From Elusimicrobiota bacterium (GTDB lineage Bacteria; Elusimicrobiota; Elusimicrobia; UBA1565; UBA9628), in assembly GCA_027452025.1 (NCBI GenBank), contig DAIDHI010000079.1, positions 1 to 39,613 of the forward strand: DNA of 39,613 bases. The letters run 5' to 3'. Numbering within the stretch: the stretch's first letter is position 1; every line of letters starts with the position of its first letter. Under the pieces are notes generated by a model, which saw only the letters and a list, made by a program, of their open reading frames with translations, was not told the DNA's origin and ran no database searches. Below are positions 30,323 through 38,492 of the stretch, one piece after another. The translations under genes and the position numbers were made by a program.

Positions 30323-31655
30323 GACCACCGAGACGGGCCGGCGGCGGAAGTCCTACCTGCTCAACATGGGGCCGCAGCATCCGGCCATGCACGGCGTCAT
30401 CCGCCTGGTCCTCGAGCTGGAAGGCGAGAGGATCCTCAAGTCCGACGCCGAGATCGGCTACCTGCACCGCGCTTTCGAGAAGCACGCCGAGACCGAGCCT
30501 TGGAACAACGTCGTGCCGTGGACGGACCGGCTCAATTACGTTTCGCCGCTCATCAACAACGCGGGCTTCTGCCTGGCGGTGGAGAAGCTCGCCGGCATCG
30601 TCGTGCCCGAGCGCGGCCAGTACCTGCGCATGATCACCTCGGAACTGTCCCGCGTGACCGATCACTTGACCTGCATCGGCGCGAGCGCGATGGAGCTGGG
30701 GGCGTTCACCGTCTTCCTTTACCTCATCAAGGCGCGCGAATACATCTACCAGCTCGTCGACAACATCACCGGCGCCCGCATCACGACCTCCTACACGCGC
30801 GTCGGAGGCGTCAAGGGCGACCTGCCCGAGGGCTTTGCCGAGCGCACGCGCGAGGTGTTCCAGAAGGTGCGGCAGGCGATCAAGGACTCGGACCTGCTTC
30901 TGACCAAGAACCGGATCTTCATGGACCGCATGGAAGGCACGGGCGTCATCTCGAAGGAGGAGGCCGCCGCTTACGGCATCACGGGGCCTTTCCTGCGCTC
31001 CACCGGCGTGCCTTACGACGTGCGCCGGGCGCACCCCTACCTGCTCTACGACCGCGTGGACTTCGAGGTCCCCGTCGGCACGACGGGGGACAACTTCGAC
31101 CGCTACCTGTGCCGCATGGCCGAGTTGGAGCAAAGCATGCGCATCGTGGAGCAATGCTTCGACCAGATCCCCGCCGGCAAGCACTCGCTCGAGGTCTCCG
31201 AGATGAAGGACGCCTTCGTGTTTCAGGATATGGGCAAGGGCGGGCAGACCGCGCTGCTCAAGAAATACATGGCGAAGGTCGATCAGACCCTGGCCGAATC
31301 GGGCCGCAACTACCGGCCCGACATCCTGCTCCAGAACCCCAGCTTCGTGATGCCCGCCAAGGAGGACACCTACGGCAACATCGAGGGCCTCATGAACCAC
31401 TTCGAGACCGTCATGTGGACCTGGGGCATCAAGATCCCGCCGGGCGAGGTCTATTCCGCCGTCGAAGGCGGCAACGGAGAGTTGGGCTTCCACATCGTCT
31501 CCTCGGGAGACGACCGCCCCTACCGCGTGCGCTGCCGCCCGCCTTGCCTAAACCCCATGGCCGCGCTCGAGAAGATCCTGCCCGGCTCCTACGTCGCCGA
31601 CATCGTGCCCACGTTCGGCTCGGTCAATATGATCGCGGGGGAGTTGGACCGATGA
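30315..31655 (+). CDS. nuoD: NADH-quinone oxidoreductase subunit D
   Basis: The 446-residue 49-kDa-type subunit forms the quinone pocket together with NuoB. It is recognised by N-M-G-P-Q-H-P-A-M-H-G-V-I-R, I-G-Y-L-H-R-A-F-E-K, R-V-T-D-H-L and the C-terminal R-C-R-P-P-C-L-N-P plus F-G-S-V-N-M-I-A-G-E-L-D-R. The conserved quinone-site His is in H-P-A-M-H-G. A segment of about 35 residues (around 300-335, M-G-K-G-G-Q-T-A-L-L and following) is longer than in E. coli-type NuoD. The 5' end overlaps nuoC by eight bases and the 3' end overlaps the nuoEF start (ATGA). Confidence 0.97.
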   Translation: MSETTETGRRRKSYLLNMGPQHPAMHGVIRLVLELEGERILKSDAEIGYLHRAFEKHAETEPWNNVVPWTDRLNYVSPLINNAGFCLAVEKLAGIVVPERGQYLRMITSELSRVTDHLTCIGASAMELGAFTVFLYLIKAREYIYQLVDNITGARITTSYTRVGGVKGDLPEGFAERTREVFQKVRQAIKDSDLLLTKNRIFMDRMEGTGVISKEEAAAYGITGPFLRSTGVPYDVRRAHPYLLYDRVDFEVPVGTTGDNFDRYLCRMAELEQSMRIVEQCFDQIPAGKHSLEVSEMKDAFVFQDMGKGGQTALLKKYMAKVDQTLAESGRNYRPDILLQNPSFVMPAKEDTYGNIEGLMNHFETVMWTWGIKIPPGEVYSAVEGGNGELGFHIVSSGDDRPYRVRCRPPCLNPMAALEKILPGSYVADIVPTFGSVNMIAGELDR

Positions 31656-33427
31656 CCACGCAGGCCAAGGAGACCATTTTTACTCTGGAGCAGGAGCGGG
31701 CGCTGGCGAAGTGGACCACCTATTATCCCTATCCGATCATGGGCCTGCTCGAAGCCATGCGCCAAGTGCAGGAGTGGCACCTCTGCATCCGGCCGGACGA
31801 CGAGGAATATCTGGCGCGCCTCTTCAAGACCGAGCGCAACCACGTCCACAACGTTGCGACCTTTTTCCCGTCCTTCACGGAAAAGCCCGCCGGCCGCAAG
31901 CGCCTCGGCGTCTGCCACGGGCTTTCCTGCGCGATGGCGGGCGCGGGCAAGGCCTGCGATTCGCTCAAGGAGCGCCTCAAGGTCTCCGAGGGGGAAACCA
32001 CCCCGGACGGCGAGTTCTCCTGGGAGGAACTGGAATGCATCGGCGCCTGTGACCAGGCGCCGGCCTTCCAGGTCAACGACGTCCTGCAGGGACCGGCGAC
32101 CGCGGAAAACCTCGACGCCGCCTTGCGCGGCCAGCCGCTGCCGCGCCCGCAGGCGCGCGTCGATCTGGCCTCCGCGACGACCAGGGTCCTGACGCAGCAC
32201 TTCGCCGAGCCCAAACTCCATGAGCTGGCGACCTATCGGTCGCTTGGCGGCTACGAGGCTCTGGCCAAGGCCAGGAAGATGAAGCTCGAGGATCTGGCCG
32301 CCGAGGTCAAGAAGTCCAACCTCCGGGGCCTGGGCGGCGCGGGCTTCCCGACCGGGATGAAATGGGGCACGGTGCCGCCCGTCGAGAAGGCCCCGGAGCG
32401 CTTCGTCGTCTGCAATTACGACGAGTCCGAGCCCGGCTGCTTCAAGGACCGGGTGCTCGGCGAGCGCGCCCCGCACCAGCTCATCGAGGGCCTGCTCATC
32501 GCCTGCCACGCGATCTCGGCCAAATGGGGCTTCATCTTCATTCGCGGCGAATACGCGGCCCAGGCCAAGATCGTCCAGGCCGCCATCGACGAAGCCGAGC
32601 AGGCGGGCCTTTGCGGCGACGTGAAGGTGCGCCTCATGCGCGGCGCCGGCGCCTACATCTGCGGCCTCGACACCGCCCTGCTCGAGACGATGGAGGGCAA
32701 GCGCGCCTGGCCCAGGCAGCCTCCGCCCTTTCCGACCGTCGTCGGCCTCATGGGCAAGCCCACGGTCGTCAACAACGTGGAGACCCTTTCGATGCTGCCG
32801 CACATCGTCAAAAACGGCGGCGACTGGTTCGCCAAGCTCGGAGTGGAGGGCAATCCGGAGAAGCGTTTCAACCCCAGCGGCGGCACGGGCGTCTACTCGG
32901 TCTCCGGCGATGTCGAGAAGCCCGGCATCTACGAGTTCCAGATGGGGACGCCGCTTCGCAGGATCATCGAGGCCGCGGGCGGGATCAAGGGCGGGCGCAT
33001 GCTCAAATGCGTCATCCCCGGCGGCACCTCGACGCCGCCTTTGACGGCGGCGGAGGTCGAGGTCCCCATGGACTTCGACTCCCTGCGGGGGGTGGGCTCC
33101 TTCCTCGGCGCCGGCGGCATCATCGTGCTCGACGAGACCCGGGACCTCATCGAGGCCGCCCACAACATCGAGCGCTTCCTGACCCACGAGTCCTGCGGAC
33201 AGTGCACGCCCTGCCGCGAGGGCAGCGAATGGACGACGCGCATCCTCGAGCGCATCCTACGCGGGGGCGGCGTCGCCACGGACATGACCAATCTCCAGCG
33301 CATCGGCGAGAACATCGCCGGGCGCGTCATCTGCGCGCTCGGCGACACCGTGGGCATGGTCGTGCGGGGCTTCATGAAGAAATTCCCGGAAGAATTCAAG
33401 AGGCGCCTGCCGGAGGCGAAATCGTGA
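31652..33427 (+). CDS. nuoEF: NADH-quinone oxidoreductase NuoE-NuoF fusion
   Basis: One uninterrupted 591-residue frame encodes both electron-input subunits. The NuoE part (about 1-165) has the [2Fe-2S] ligands in V-C-H-G-L-S-C and E-C-I-G-A-C-D-Q-A-P after T-P-D-G-E-F-S-W. The NuoF part (about 170-591) has the FMN/NADH region L-R-G-L-G-G-A-G-F-P-T-G-M-K-W, N-Y-D-E-S-E-P-G-C-F-K-D-R, and the N3 [4Fe-4S] motif E-S-C-G-Q-C-T-P-C-R-E-G with a late Cys. E and F are usually separate genes. The linker (around 145-190) is short and polar. Fusion would ensure equal amounts of the two subunits. ATG 31652 overlaps the nuoD stop, and the TGA overlaps the nuoG GTG. Confidence 0.96.
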   Translation: MTTQAKETIFTLEQERALAKWTTYYPYPIMGLLEAMRQVQEWHLCIRPDDEEYLARLFKTERNHVHNVATFFPSFTEKPAGRKRLGVCHGLSCAMAGAGKACDSLKERLKVSEGETTPDGEFSWEELECIGACDQAPAFQVNDVLQGPATAENLDAALRGQPLPRPQARVDLASATTRVLTQHFAEPKLHELATYRSLGGYEALAKARKMKLEDLAAEVKKSNLRGLGGAGFPTGMKWGTVPPVEKAPERFVVCNYDESEPGCFKDRVLGERAPHQLIEGLLIACHAISAKWGFIFIRGEYAAQAKIVQAAIDEAEQAGLCGDVKVRLMRGAGAYICGLDTALLETMEGKRAWPRQPPPFPTVVGLMGKPTVVNNVETLSMLPHIVKNGGDWFAKLGVEGNPEKRFNPSGGTGVYSVSGDVEKPGIYEFQMGTPLRRIIEAAGGIKGGRMLKCVIPGGTSTPPLTAAEVEVPMDFDSLRGVGSFLGAGGIIVLDETRDLIEAAHNIERFLTHESCGQCTPCREGSEWTTRILERILRGGGVATDMTNLQRIGENIAGRVICALGDTVGMVVRGFMKKFPEEFKRRLPEAKS

Positions 33428-34905
33428 GCCCCGAGAAGAAGCCCTGCAAGGTCAATTTCAACGGCAAGGAGCTGCCGGCCTACGAGGGCCAGCTCGCCAT
33501 CGAGGTGGCGCGGGACAACGGCATCGACGTCCCGCACTACTGCTACCATCCGGCTCTCGGCAATCCGGGCAACTGCCGCATGTGCGTCGTCGAGGTCCAG
33601 GGCGCGCCCAAGCCGATGGTGTCCTGCCGCCTCCCGGTCAACGAGGGGATGGTCATCCGCTCCGACTCGGAGGTCGCGCGGCGCGCGCAGACCTCTTCCC
33701 TCGAGTTCCATCTCGTCAATCATCCCCTGGACTGCCCGGTCTGCGACCAGTCGGGAGAGTGCGGCCTTCAGGACTACTACATGAAGAACGGCCGCTACGA
33801 GAGCCAGGTGCGCAAGGACAAGGTGCACAAGCGCAAGCGCATCCAGGCCGGCCCTCACGTCATGCTCGACCAGGAGCGCTGCGTCATGTGCACGCGCTGC
33901 ACGCGCTTCGTCGACAACGTCAGCAAGAGCCACGACCTCGGAGTGTTTCAGCGCGGCCACAAGCAGTTCATCGACGTGACTCCGGGCAAGACCCTCGACA
34001 ATCCCTATTCGGGCAACGTCGTCGACGTCTGCCCCGTCGGCGCCCTCACCGACCGCGACTTCCGCTTCAAGGTGCGCGTCTGGTATCTGGACAAGACCGA
34101 CTCCGTCTGCCCGGGCTGCGCCCGCGGCTGCAACATCTCGGTCCACACCAACACCAAGCGGCCGTGGCACAACGGCGGCAAGCGCGTCGGCCGCCTCAAG
34201 CCCCGCTACAACCCGGACGTCAACGGGTACTGGATGTGCGACGAGGGCCGCTACGGCTACGAGAGCGTCGCAGGCCTCGACCTCGACCGCCTCGGGCGCG
34301 TGATGCGCCTTTCGCCGCGCCAAGAGCTGTCCTGGGACGCGGCCTTGGGCGAGCTCGCGGGCAAGCTCAAGGCCCGCGGCGCCCAGACGGCCGTCGCGGC
34401 CTCGGGGATGCTCTCCAACGAGGATTGGGCGGCGCTCAAGAAGCTCTCGTCGGCGGCGGGCATCTCCCGCTTCTTCTTCGCCGCGGAGCCGGATCAGGTC
34501 GGCGAGCAAGACGAGCTGCTTCGCCGTCGCGAGAAGGTCCCCAACCTCAAGGGGGCCGAGGCCGCGGGCTTCAAATCCGAGGGCTTCGACGCGCTCTCGC
34601 GCGACCTCGAGGCGGGAAAGCTCCGCGTGCTTTACGTCGTCGAGCGCGACTTGACGAGGGTGTGGGGCGACCGGGCCAAGGCCCTGCTCTCCAAAGCCGA
34701 GCTGGTGATCTTCCAGGGCCCGCGCAAGACGGGCATGGCGGACCTCGCGCATTACCGTCTTCCCGCCACGGCCTACGTGGAGGAAGATGGCCACTTCACC
34801 AATTTCGAAGGCAAGGTCCAGAGATATTTCCAGGCGCTCAAGCCTCTGGGCGCGGCGCGCCCCGACTGGCGGATCTTCGACGACCTGAGGGAGCGCCTGT
34901 CGTGA
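33424..34905 (+). CDS. nuoG: NADH-quinone oxidoreductase subunit G (short form)
   Basis: The 493-residue iron-sulfur subunit starts at GTG 33424, overlapping the nuoEF stop. Clusters are visible in order: [2Fe-2S] (H-Y-C, N-C-R-M-C, S-C), the His-ligated [4Fe-4S] N5 (H-P-L-D-C-P-V-C-D-Q-S-G-E-C), N4 (R-C-V-M-C-T-R-C and D-V-C-P-V-G-A-L), and a fourth set C-P-G-C-A-R-G-C with Cys in W-M-C-D-E-G-R, matching the N7 cluster found only in some bacteria. The molybdopterin-like domain that follows is cut to about 220 residues, against 400 or more in long NuoG proteins; it ends neatly with a GTGA overlap to nuoH, so this is a native short form. Confidence 0.95.
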   Translation: MSPEKKPCKVNFNGKELPAYEGQLAIEVARDNGIDVPHYCYHPALGNPGNCRMCVVEVQGAPKPMVSCRLPVNEGMVIRSDSEVARRAQTSSLEFHLVNHPLDCPVCDQSGECGLQDYYMKNGRYESQVRKDKVHKRKRIQAGPHVMLDQERCVMCTRCTRFVDNVSKSHDLGVFQRGHKQFIDVTPGKTLDNPYSGNVVDVCPVGALTDRDFRFKVRVWYLDKTDSVCPGCARGCNISVHTNTKRPWHNGGKRVGRLKPRYNPDVNGYWMCDEGRYGYESVAGLDLDRLGRVMRLSPRQELSWDAALGELAGKLKARGAQTAVAASGMLSNEDWAALKKLSSAAGISRFFFAAEPDQVGEQDELLRRREKVPNLKGAEAAGFKSEGFDALSRDLEAGKLRVLYVVERDLTRVWGDRAKALLSKAELVIFQGPRKTGMADLAHYRLPATAYVEEDGHFTNFEGKVQRYFQALKPLGAARPDWRIFDDLRERLS

Positions 34906-35954
34906 CGGCCGACCGGATATTCACCGCCGTCAAGGTGGCCCTGGCTCTAGCCTTTGGCATGAACATCGCCGGCCTGCTCGGCTGGGTCGAGAGAAAGCAG
35001 AGCGCCGTCATGCAGGACCGCATCGGGGCCAACCGCGCCAGTATTTTCGGCCTGCGGCTCATCGGCCTCTTCCATCCGATCGCCGACGCGCTCAAGATGA
35101 TGACGAAGGAAGACTTCGTGCCGAAGAACGCCAACCGCCTCCTTCATGCGGCCGCGCCGATGATCGCCCTCGGTTTCGGGCTGCTGTGCCTGGCGGCCCT
35201 GCCCTTCGGCGGCACGGTGACGGTGGCCGGCCGGCTCTGGAGCCTTCAGCCGATCGAAAGCTCCGTCGGCCTGCTCTTCGTGCTGGCGATGCTCTCTTTG
35301 GGCGTCCACGGCGTCGTCATGGCCGGCTACGCCTCGGGCTCGAACTACGGCCTGCTCGGCGGCCTGCGCGGGGCGGCGCAGATGATCTCCTATGAGGTTT
35401 GCTTGGCGTCGACGCTGGCGGCGGCCGCGTTTCTCTACGGCACGCTGGACTTGCAGCAGATGGTGCGCTGGCAGGGACATTCGCTGGGCGGCTGGCTGCC
35501 GGCCTGGGGCATCTTCCTGCAGCCGCTCGGCTTCGTCCTCTTCTTGACCGCGGGCGCGGCCGAGACCAAGCGCGCTCCCTTCGACGTCCCGGAAGGCGAG
35601 TCGGAGATCGTGGGCTATCACGTCGAGTACTCCGGGATGAAGTTCGGCATGTTTCTCATCTCCGACTTCATCGAATCCATCGTCATCGCCGGCCTCATCG
35701 CGACGATCTATCTCGGCGGCTGGCAGGTGCCGTGGGTGACGACGCTGGACGGCATCTCCGGCGGCATCCTCATGCTGATTTCCTTCACGGTCAAGGTCCT
35801 GCTCGTGCTCTTTCTGCTCATGCAGATCCGCTGGACGCTGCCGCGCTTCCGCTTCGACCAGGTGCTGGACCTGGGCTGGAAGAACATCCTGCCCCTGGCG
35901 CTGTTCAATTTTCTGGCCACCGTTTGGGCCGTGTATCTTTGGGGAGGACGCTGA
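34902..35954 (+). CDS. nuoH: NADH-quinone oxidoreductase subunit H
   Basis: The 350-residue membrane subunit encloses the quinone channel. Signatures are G-W-V-E-R-K-Q-S-A-V-M-Q-D-R-I-G-A-N-R (cytoplasmic loop 1), L-K-M-M-T-K-E-D-F-V-P and, in loop 5-6, A-A-E-T-K-R-A-P-F-D-V-P-E-G-E-S-E-I-V-G-Y-H-V-E-Y-S-G-M-K, written here in full because its acidic residues link redox and proton chemistry. The start is GTG 34902 (overlap with nuoG). The stop shares a base with the nuoI ATG. Confidence 0.97.
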   Translation: MTADRIFTAVKVALALAFGMNIAGLLGWVERKQSAVMQDRIGANRASIFGLRLIGLFHPIADALKMMTKEDFVPKNANRLLHAAAPMIALGFGLLCLAALPFGGTVTVAGRLWSLQPIESSVGLLFVLAMLSLGVHGVVMAGYASGSNYGLLGGLRGAAQMISYEVCLASTLAAAAFLYGTLDLQQMVRWQGHSLGGWLPAWGIFLQPLGFVLFLTAGAAETKRAPFDVPEGESEIVGYHVEYSGMKFGMFLISDFIESIVIAGLIATIYLGGWQVPWVTTLDGISGGILMLISFTVKVLLVLFLLMQIRWTLPRFRFDQVLDLGWKNILPLALFNFLATVWAVYLWGGR

Positions 35955-36529
35955 TGGCGACGCGGATCGCGACCGTGCAGCGGCCGAAGCGCGACCTGGA
36001 GGTCCAGATCTATCTGTGGGAGGTCTGGAAGGGCTTGGGCGTGACCTTTCGACACCTCTTTGTCAACATGGGCCGGCATGTGCTGCGCTCGCTGGGCCTG
36101 GGCCGCGTCCCGGGCGCGGTCACGATCCAGTATCCGGAAGACCCGGCCATGCTCGGCCGGCGCGCGCGCACGCGGCATCGCCTCCTCAAGCGCGCCGACG
36201 GCAGCCCGCGCTGCACGGCCTGCCTTTTGTGCGAGACCATTTGCCCCGCCAAGTGCATCCGCATCACCGCCGAAGACAGCCCCGACGTCATGGTCGAGAA
36301 GCGCGCCAAGACCTTCGACATCGACATCGGCATGTGCGTCTTCTGCGGCTACTGCGTGGAGGCTTGCCCGGTCGACGCCATCCACATGGATTCCAACGAG
36401 GTCGAGATCTGCTCCTACACCCGCAAAGACATGATCTGGAATATCCAAGAGCTGCTGGGAGACAAGAAGAAGACGCCCTCGGCCCATCCCGCGCCCACGC
36501 ACGCCGCGTCCGCCCCGCCCAAGCCCTGA
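35954..36529 (+). CDS. nuoI: NADH-quinone oxidoreductase subunit I
   Basis: The 191-residue ferredoxin-like subunit carries two [4Fe-4S] clusters, N6a and N6b, which pass electrons from NuoG to NuoB. The two CX2CX2CX3CP motifs are C-T-A-C-L-L-C-E-T-I-C-P and C-V-F-C-G-Y-C-V-E-A-C-P. The C-terminal tail is extended and Pro/Ala/Lys-rich (about 20 residues), likely disordered. ATG 35954 overlaps the nuoH TGA. It is the last nuo gene, followed by a 42-base gap containing the next promoter; I see no clear terminator. Confidence 0.97.
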   Translation: MATRIATVQRPKRDLEVQIYLWEVWKGLGVTFRHLFVNMGRHVLRSLGLGRVPGAVTIQYPEDPAMLGRRARTRHRLLKRADGSPRCTACLLCETICPAKCIRITAEDSPDVMVEKRAKTFDIDIGMCVFCGYCVEACPVDAIHMDSNEVEICSYTRKDMIWNIQELLGDKKKTPSAHPAPTHAASAPPKP

Positions 36530-36531
36530 CC

Positions 36532-36560
36532 TGGACGGGCCGCCCCGCCGCTGCTATACT
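36532..36560 (+). promoter_or_regulatory. Promoter of the diadenylate cyclase-DHH pair
   Basis: TGGACG (36532-36537), a 17-base spacer and TATACT (36555-36560) lie between nuoI and the cyclase gene; TG at 36552-36553 makes it an extended -10. The ATG at 36572 is 11 bases beyond, leaving a leader of about five bases. The -35 hexamer and spacing equal those before nuoJ. Confidence 0.65.
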
Positions 36561-36571
36561 GGGGGCGCTCC

Positions 36572-37444
36572 ATGCTTTCCTTAAAGACGGTCGGCGTGGC
36601 CGACATCCTCGACATCGGCCTGGTCGCCGTCCTCATCTACGCCCTCCTCATTTGGTTTAAGCGCACCAAGACCGCTTTCGTGGCGATGGGGCTGCTCATG
36701 CTCGCCGTCGTCTATACGGTGGCGCGCATCATGGGCATGTACATGACGGTCTGGATCTTCCAGGGCTTTTTCGCCGTCCTGATCATCGCCATCGTCGTGA
36801 TCTTCCAGGAGGAGCTGCGGCACATCTTCGAGCGCATCGCCGTCTGGAGCCTCCAAGGACGCTCGCAGGAGCATTCCACGCCCCGCGAGGTGGAGATGCT
36901 GGTGCGCTCCGTCTCGGACTTCGCCCGCGATCGCATCGGCGCGCTCATCGTGCTTCACGGGCGAGACCCCCTCGACCGGCACGTCGAGGGCGGCTGGGAC
37001 TTGAACGGCGAGCTCTCGGAGGCCCTGCTCGAGAGCATCTTCGACTCCCACTCCCTCGGCCACGACGGCGCCGTGCTCATCGAAAACGGCCGAGTCAGCA
37101 AGTTCGGCTGCCAGCTGCCCCTATCCAAGGAGTTCGGCAAGCTCACGCATCTGGGCACCCGGCACTCGGCGGCACTGGGACTTTCCGAGCGCACCGACAT
37201 CCTCGCGATCGTCGTCAGCGAAGAGAAGGGGACGATCTCCATCGCCCGGGACGGGGAGTTGTCGAACGTCGACAGCCTGGGCCAGCTGCAGGCTCTCATC
37301 GAGGGCTTCTACGAGGAGCGGGCGCCCAAGCCCGCCCGCCAGACGCTCAAGGGCTTCTTCGCGCACAACCTCAAGGAGAAGGGGATCGCGCTCGTCGTGT
37401 CCATCCTCATGTGGCTTTTTTTCATCGGGATCGCCCCAAAATAG
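36572..37444 (+). CDS. cdaA: Membrane diadenylate cyclase (CdaA/DacA-type)
   Basis: The 290-residue enzyme makes c-di-AMP from two ATP. Three N-terminal helices (about residues 10-78) precede the DAC domain, which contains F-Q-E-E-L-R-H-I-F-E-R, D-G-A at 165-167 (H-D-G-A-V-L-I) and G-T-R-H-S-A-A-L-G at 195-203, then I-V-V-S-E-E-K-G. The canonical third residue of the R-H-R motif is Ser199 here. Beyond the DAC domain, residues of about 258-287 add F-F-A-H-N-L-K-E-K-G-I-A-L-V-V-S-I-L-M-W-L-F-F, which looks like the N-terminal anchor of a YbbR/CdaR protein, but no YbbR domains follow. A DHH phosphoesterase gene begins two bases after the stop codon. Confidence 0.92.
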   Translation: MLSLKTVGVADILDIGLVAVLIYALLIWFKRTKTAFVAMGLLMLAVVYTVARIMGMYMTVWIFQGFFAVLIIAIVVIFQEELRHIFERIAVWSLQGRSQEHSTPREVEMLVRSVSDFARDRIGALIVLHGRDPLDRHVEGGWDLNGELSEALLESIFDSHSLGHDGAVLIENGRVSKFGCQLPLSKEFGKLTHLGTRHSAALGLSERTDILAIVVSEEKGTISIARDGELSNVDSLGQLQALIEGFYEERAPKPARQTLKGFFAHNLKEKGIALVVSILMWLFFIGIAPK

Positions 37445-37445
37445 C

Positions 37446-38492
37446 GTGAAGACCTCCTACTACGCCCGCCGTCTGCTCGACTGGCTCGCCAAGACGGGGC
37501 CGAAGGCCAGCCCGCTGACCATCCTGACCCACGATCATCCCGATCCGGACTCGCTGGCCAGCGCCTGGGCTCTGGCCCATCTGGCGCAGGGCGTGGGCCG
37601 CATCCGCTCGCGCATCGCCTACGGAGGCATCATCGGCCGGGCCGAGAACCGGCTGATGGCCGAGCGCCTCTTCATCCCGGCCGCGCCGCTGCGAAAGGGC
37701 GAGCTCGCCCAGGTCCCCCATCTGGCCCTCGTCGACACCCAGCCGCCCTTCCGCAACAACCGCTGCCCGCCCCGCCGCCGGCCGGAGCTCATCATCGACC
37801 ATCATCCGCGGCATCCGGAGACGCAGGCCGGCCTGGCCCTCATCGACGAGTCCGTGGGCGCGACGACGACCATCCTGGCCGAGGCGCTGCTCGCTTCCGG
37901 AGTGAAGGTCCCGGGGCGCCTGGCCACGGCGATCGTCTACGGGATCGGGTCGGAGACGCAGAACTTGGGCCGCGAGGCCGGGCCCCGGGACATGGCGGTC
38001 TACCAGTCGTTCTGGCCGCTGGCCAACATGCGCACCCTTTGGCGAATCTCCTATCCCCGCAGGGATCAGGACTTCTTCACCGTCCTGGCCCGGGGCATCC
38101 GCCACGCCTTCCTCGCCAAGGACGTCATCGGGGTGCATTTGGGTGCGCTCAAGACTCCCGATCGCGTCGCGCAGATCGCGGATTTCCTGCTCACGCACGA
38201 GAAGGCCAGTTGGTCGATCGTCACGGGGCGCTATCAGGGCCGCCTGCACGTCTCCCTGCGCACCACTGACCCGGGCGGCGGCGCCGGGCGCCTGCTCAAA
38301 AGGCTGCTCGGAGGGGGAAACCGCGGCGGCGGCCACGCGATGATCGCCGGGGGCTCCGTCGAGGTCGGCGAGGGCTCTCCCGAGGATCGCTGGCGCGACG
38401 AAGAGCAGCGCGTGACCATGGCCTTCCTGCAGAGCCGGAGCGTCAAGGACTCGGCTTCGGCCGACTATCCCTTCCGGGGCGAAGCGCTTTAG
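37446..38492 (+). CDS. DHH-family phosphoesterase, likely c-di-AMP/nanoRNA hydrolase
   Basis: The 348-residue DHH/DHHA1 protein has metal motifs T-H-D-H-P-D-P-D-S-L (residues 28-36; a His replaces the usual Asn), V-D-T-Q-P (Asp97), I-I-D-H-H-P-R-H (118-120) and, in the C-terminal DHHA1 part, a G-G-G-N-R-G-G-G-H-A substrate-binding loop. Relatives include NrnA, which cleaves short RNAs and pAp, and the DHH half of GdpP, which cleaves c-di-AMP. No sensory or GGDEF domain precedes it. It starts at GTG 37446, one base after the cyclase stop, so synthesis and breakdown of c-di-AMP may be encoded together. Its TAG interlocks with the TAA of the convergent GH28-like gene. Confidence 0.9.
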   Translation: MKTSYYARRLLDWLAKTGPKASPLTILTHDHPDPDSLASAWALAHLAQGVGRIRSRIAYGGIIGRAENRLMAERLFIPAAPLRKGELAQVPHLALVDTQPPFRNNRCPPRRRPELIIDHHPRHPETQAGLALIDESVGATTTILAEALLASGVKVPGRLATAIVYGIGSETQNLGREAGPRDMAVYQSFWPLANMRTLWRISYPRRDQDFFTVLARGIRHAFLAKDVIGVHLGALKTPDRVAQIADFLLTHEKASWSIVTGRYQGRLHVSLRTTDPGGGAGRLLKRLLGGGNRGGGHAMIAGGSVEVGEGSPEDRWRDEEQRVTMAFLQSRSVKDSASADYPFRGEAL

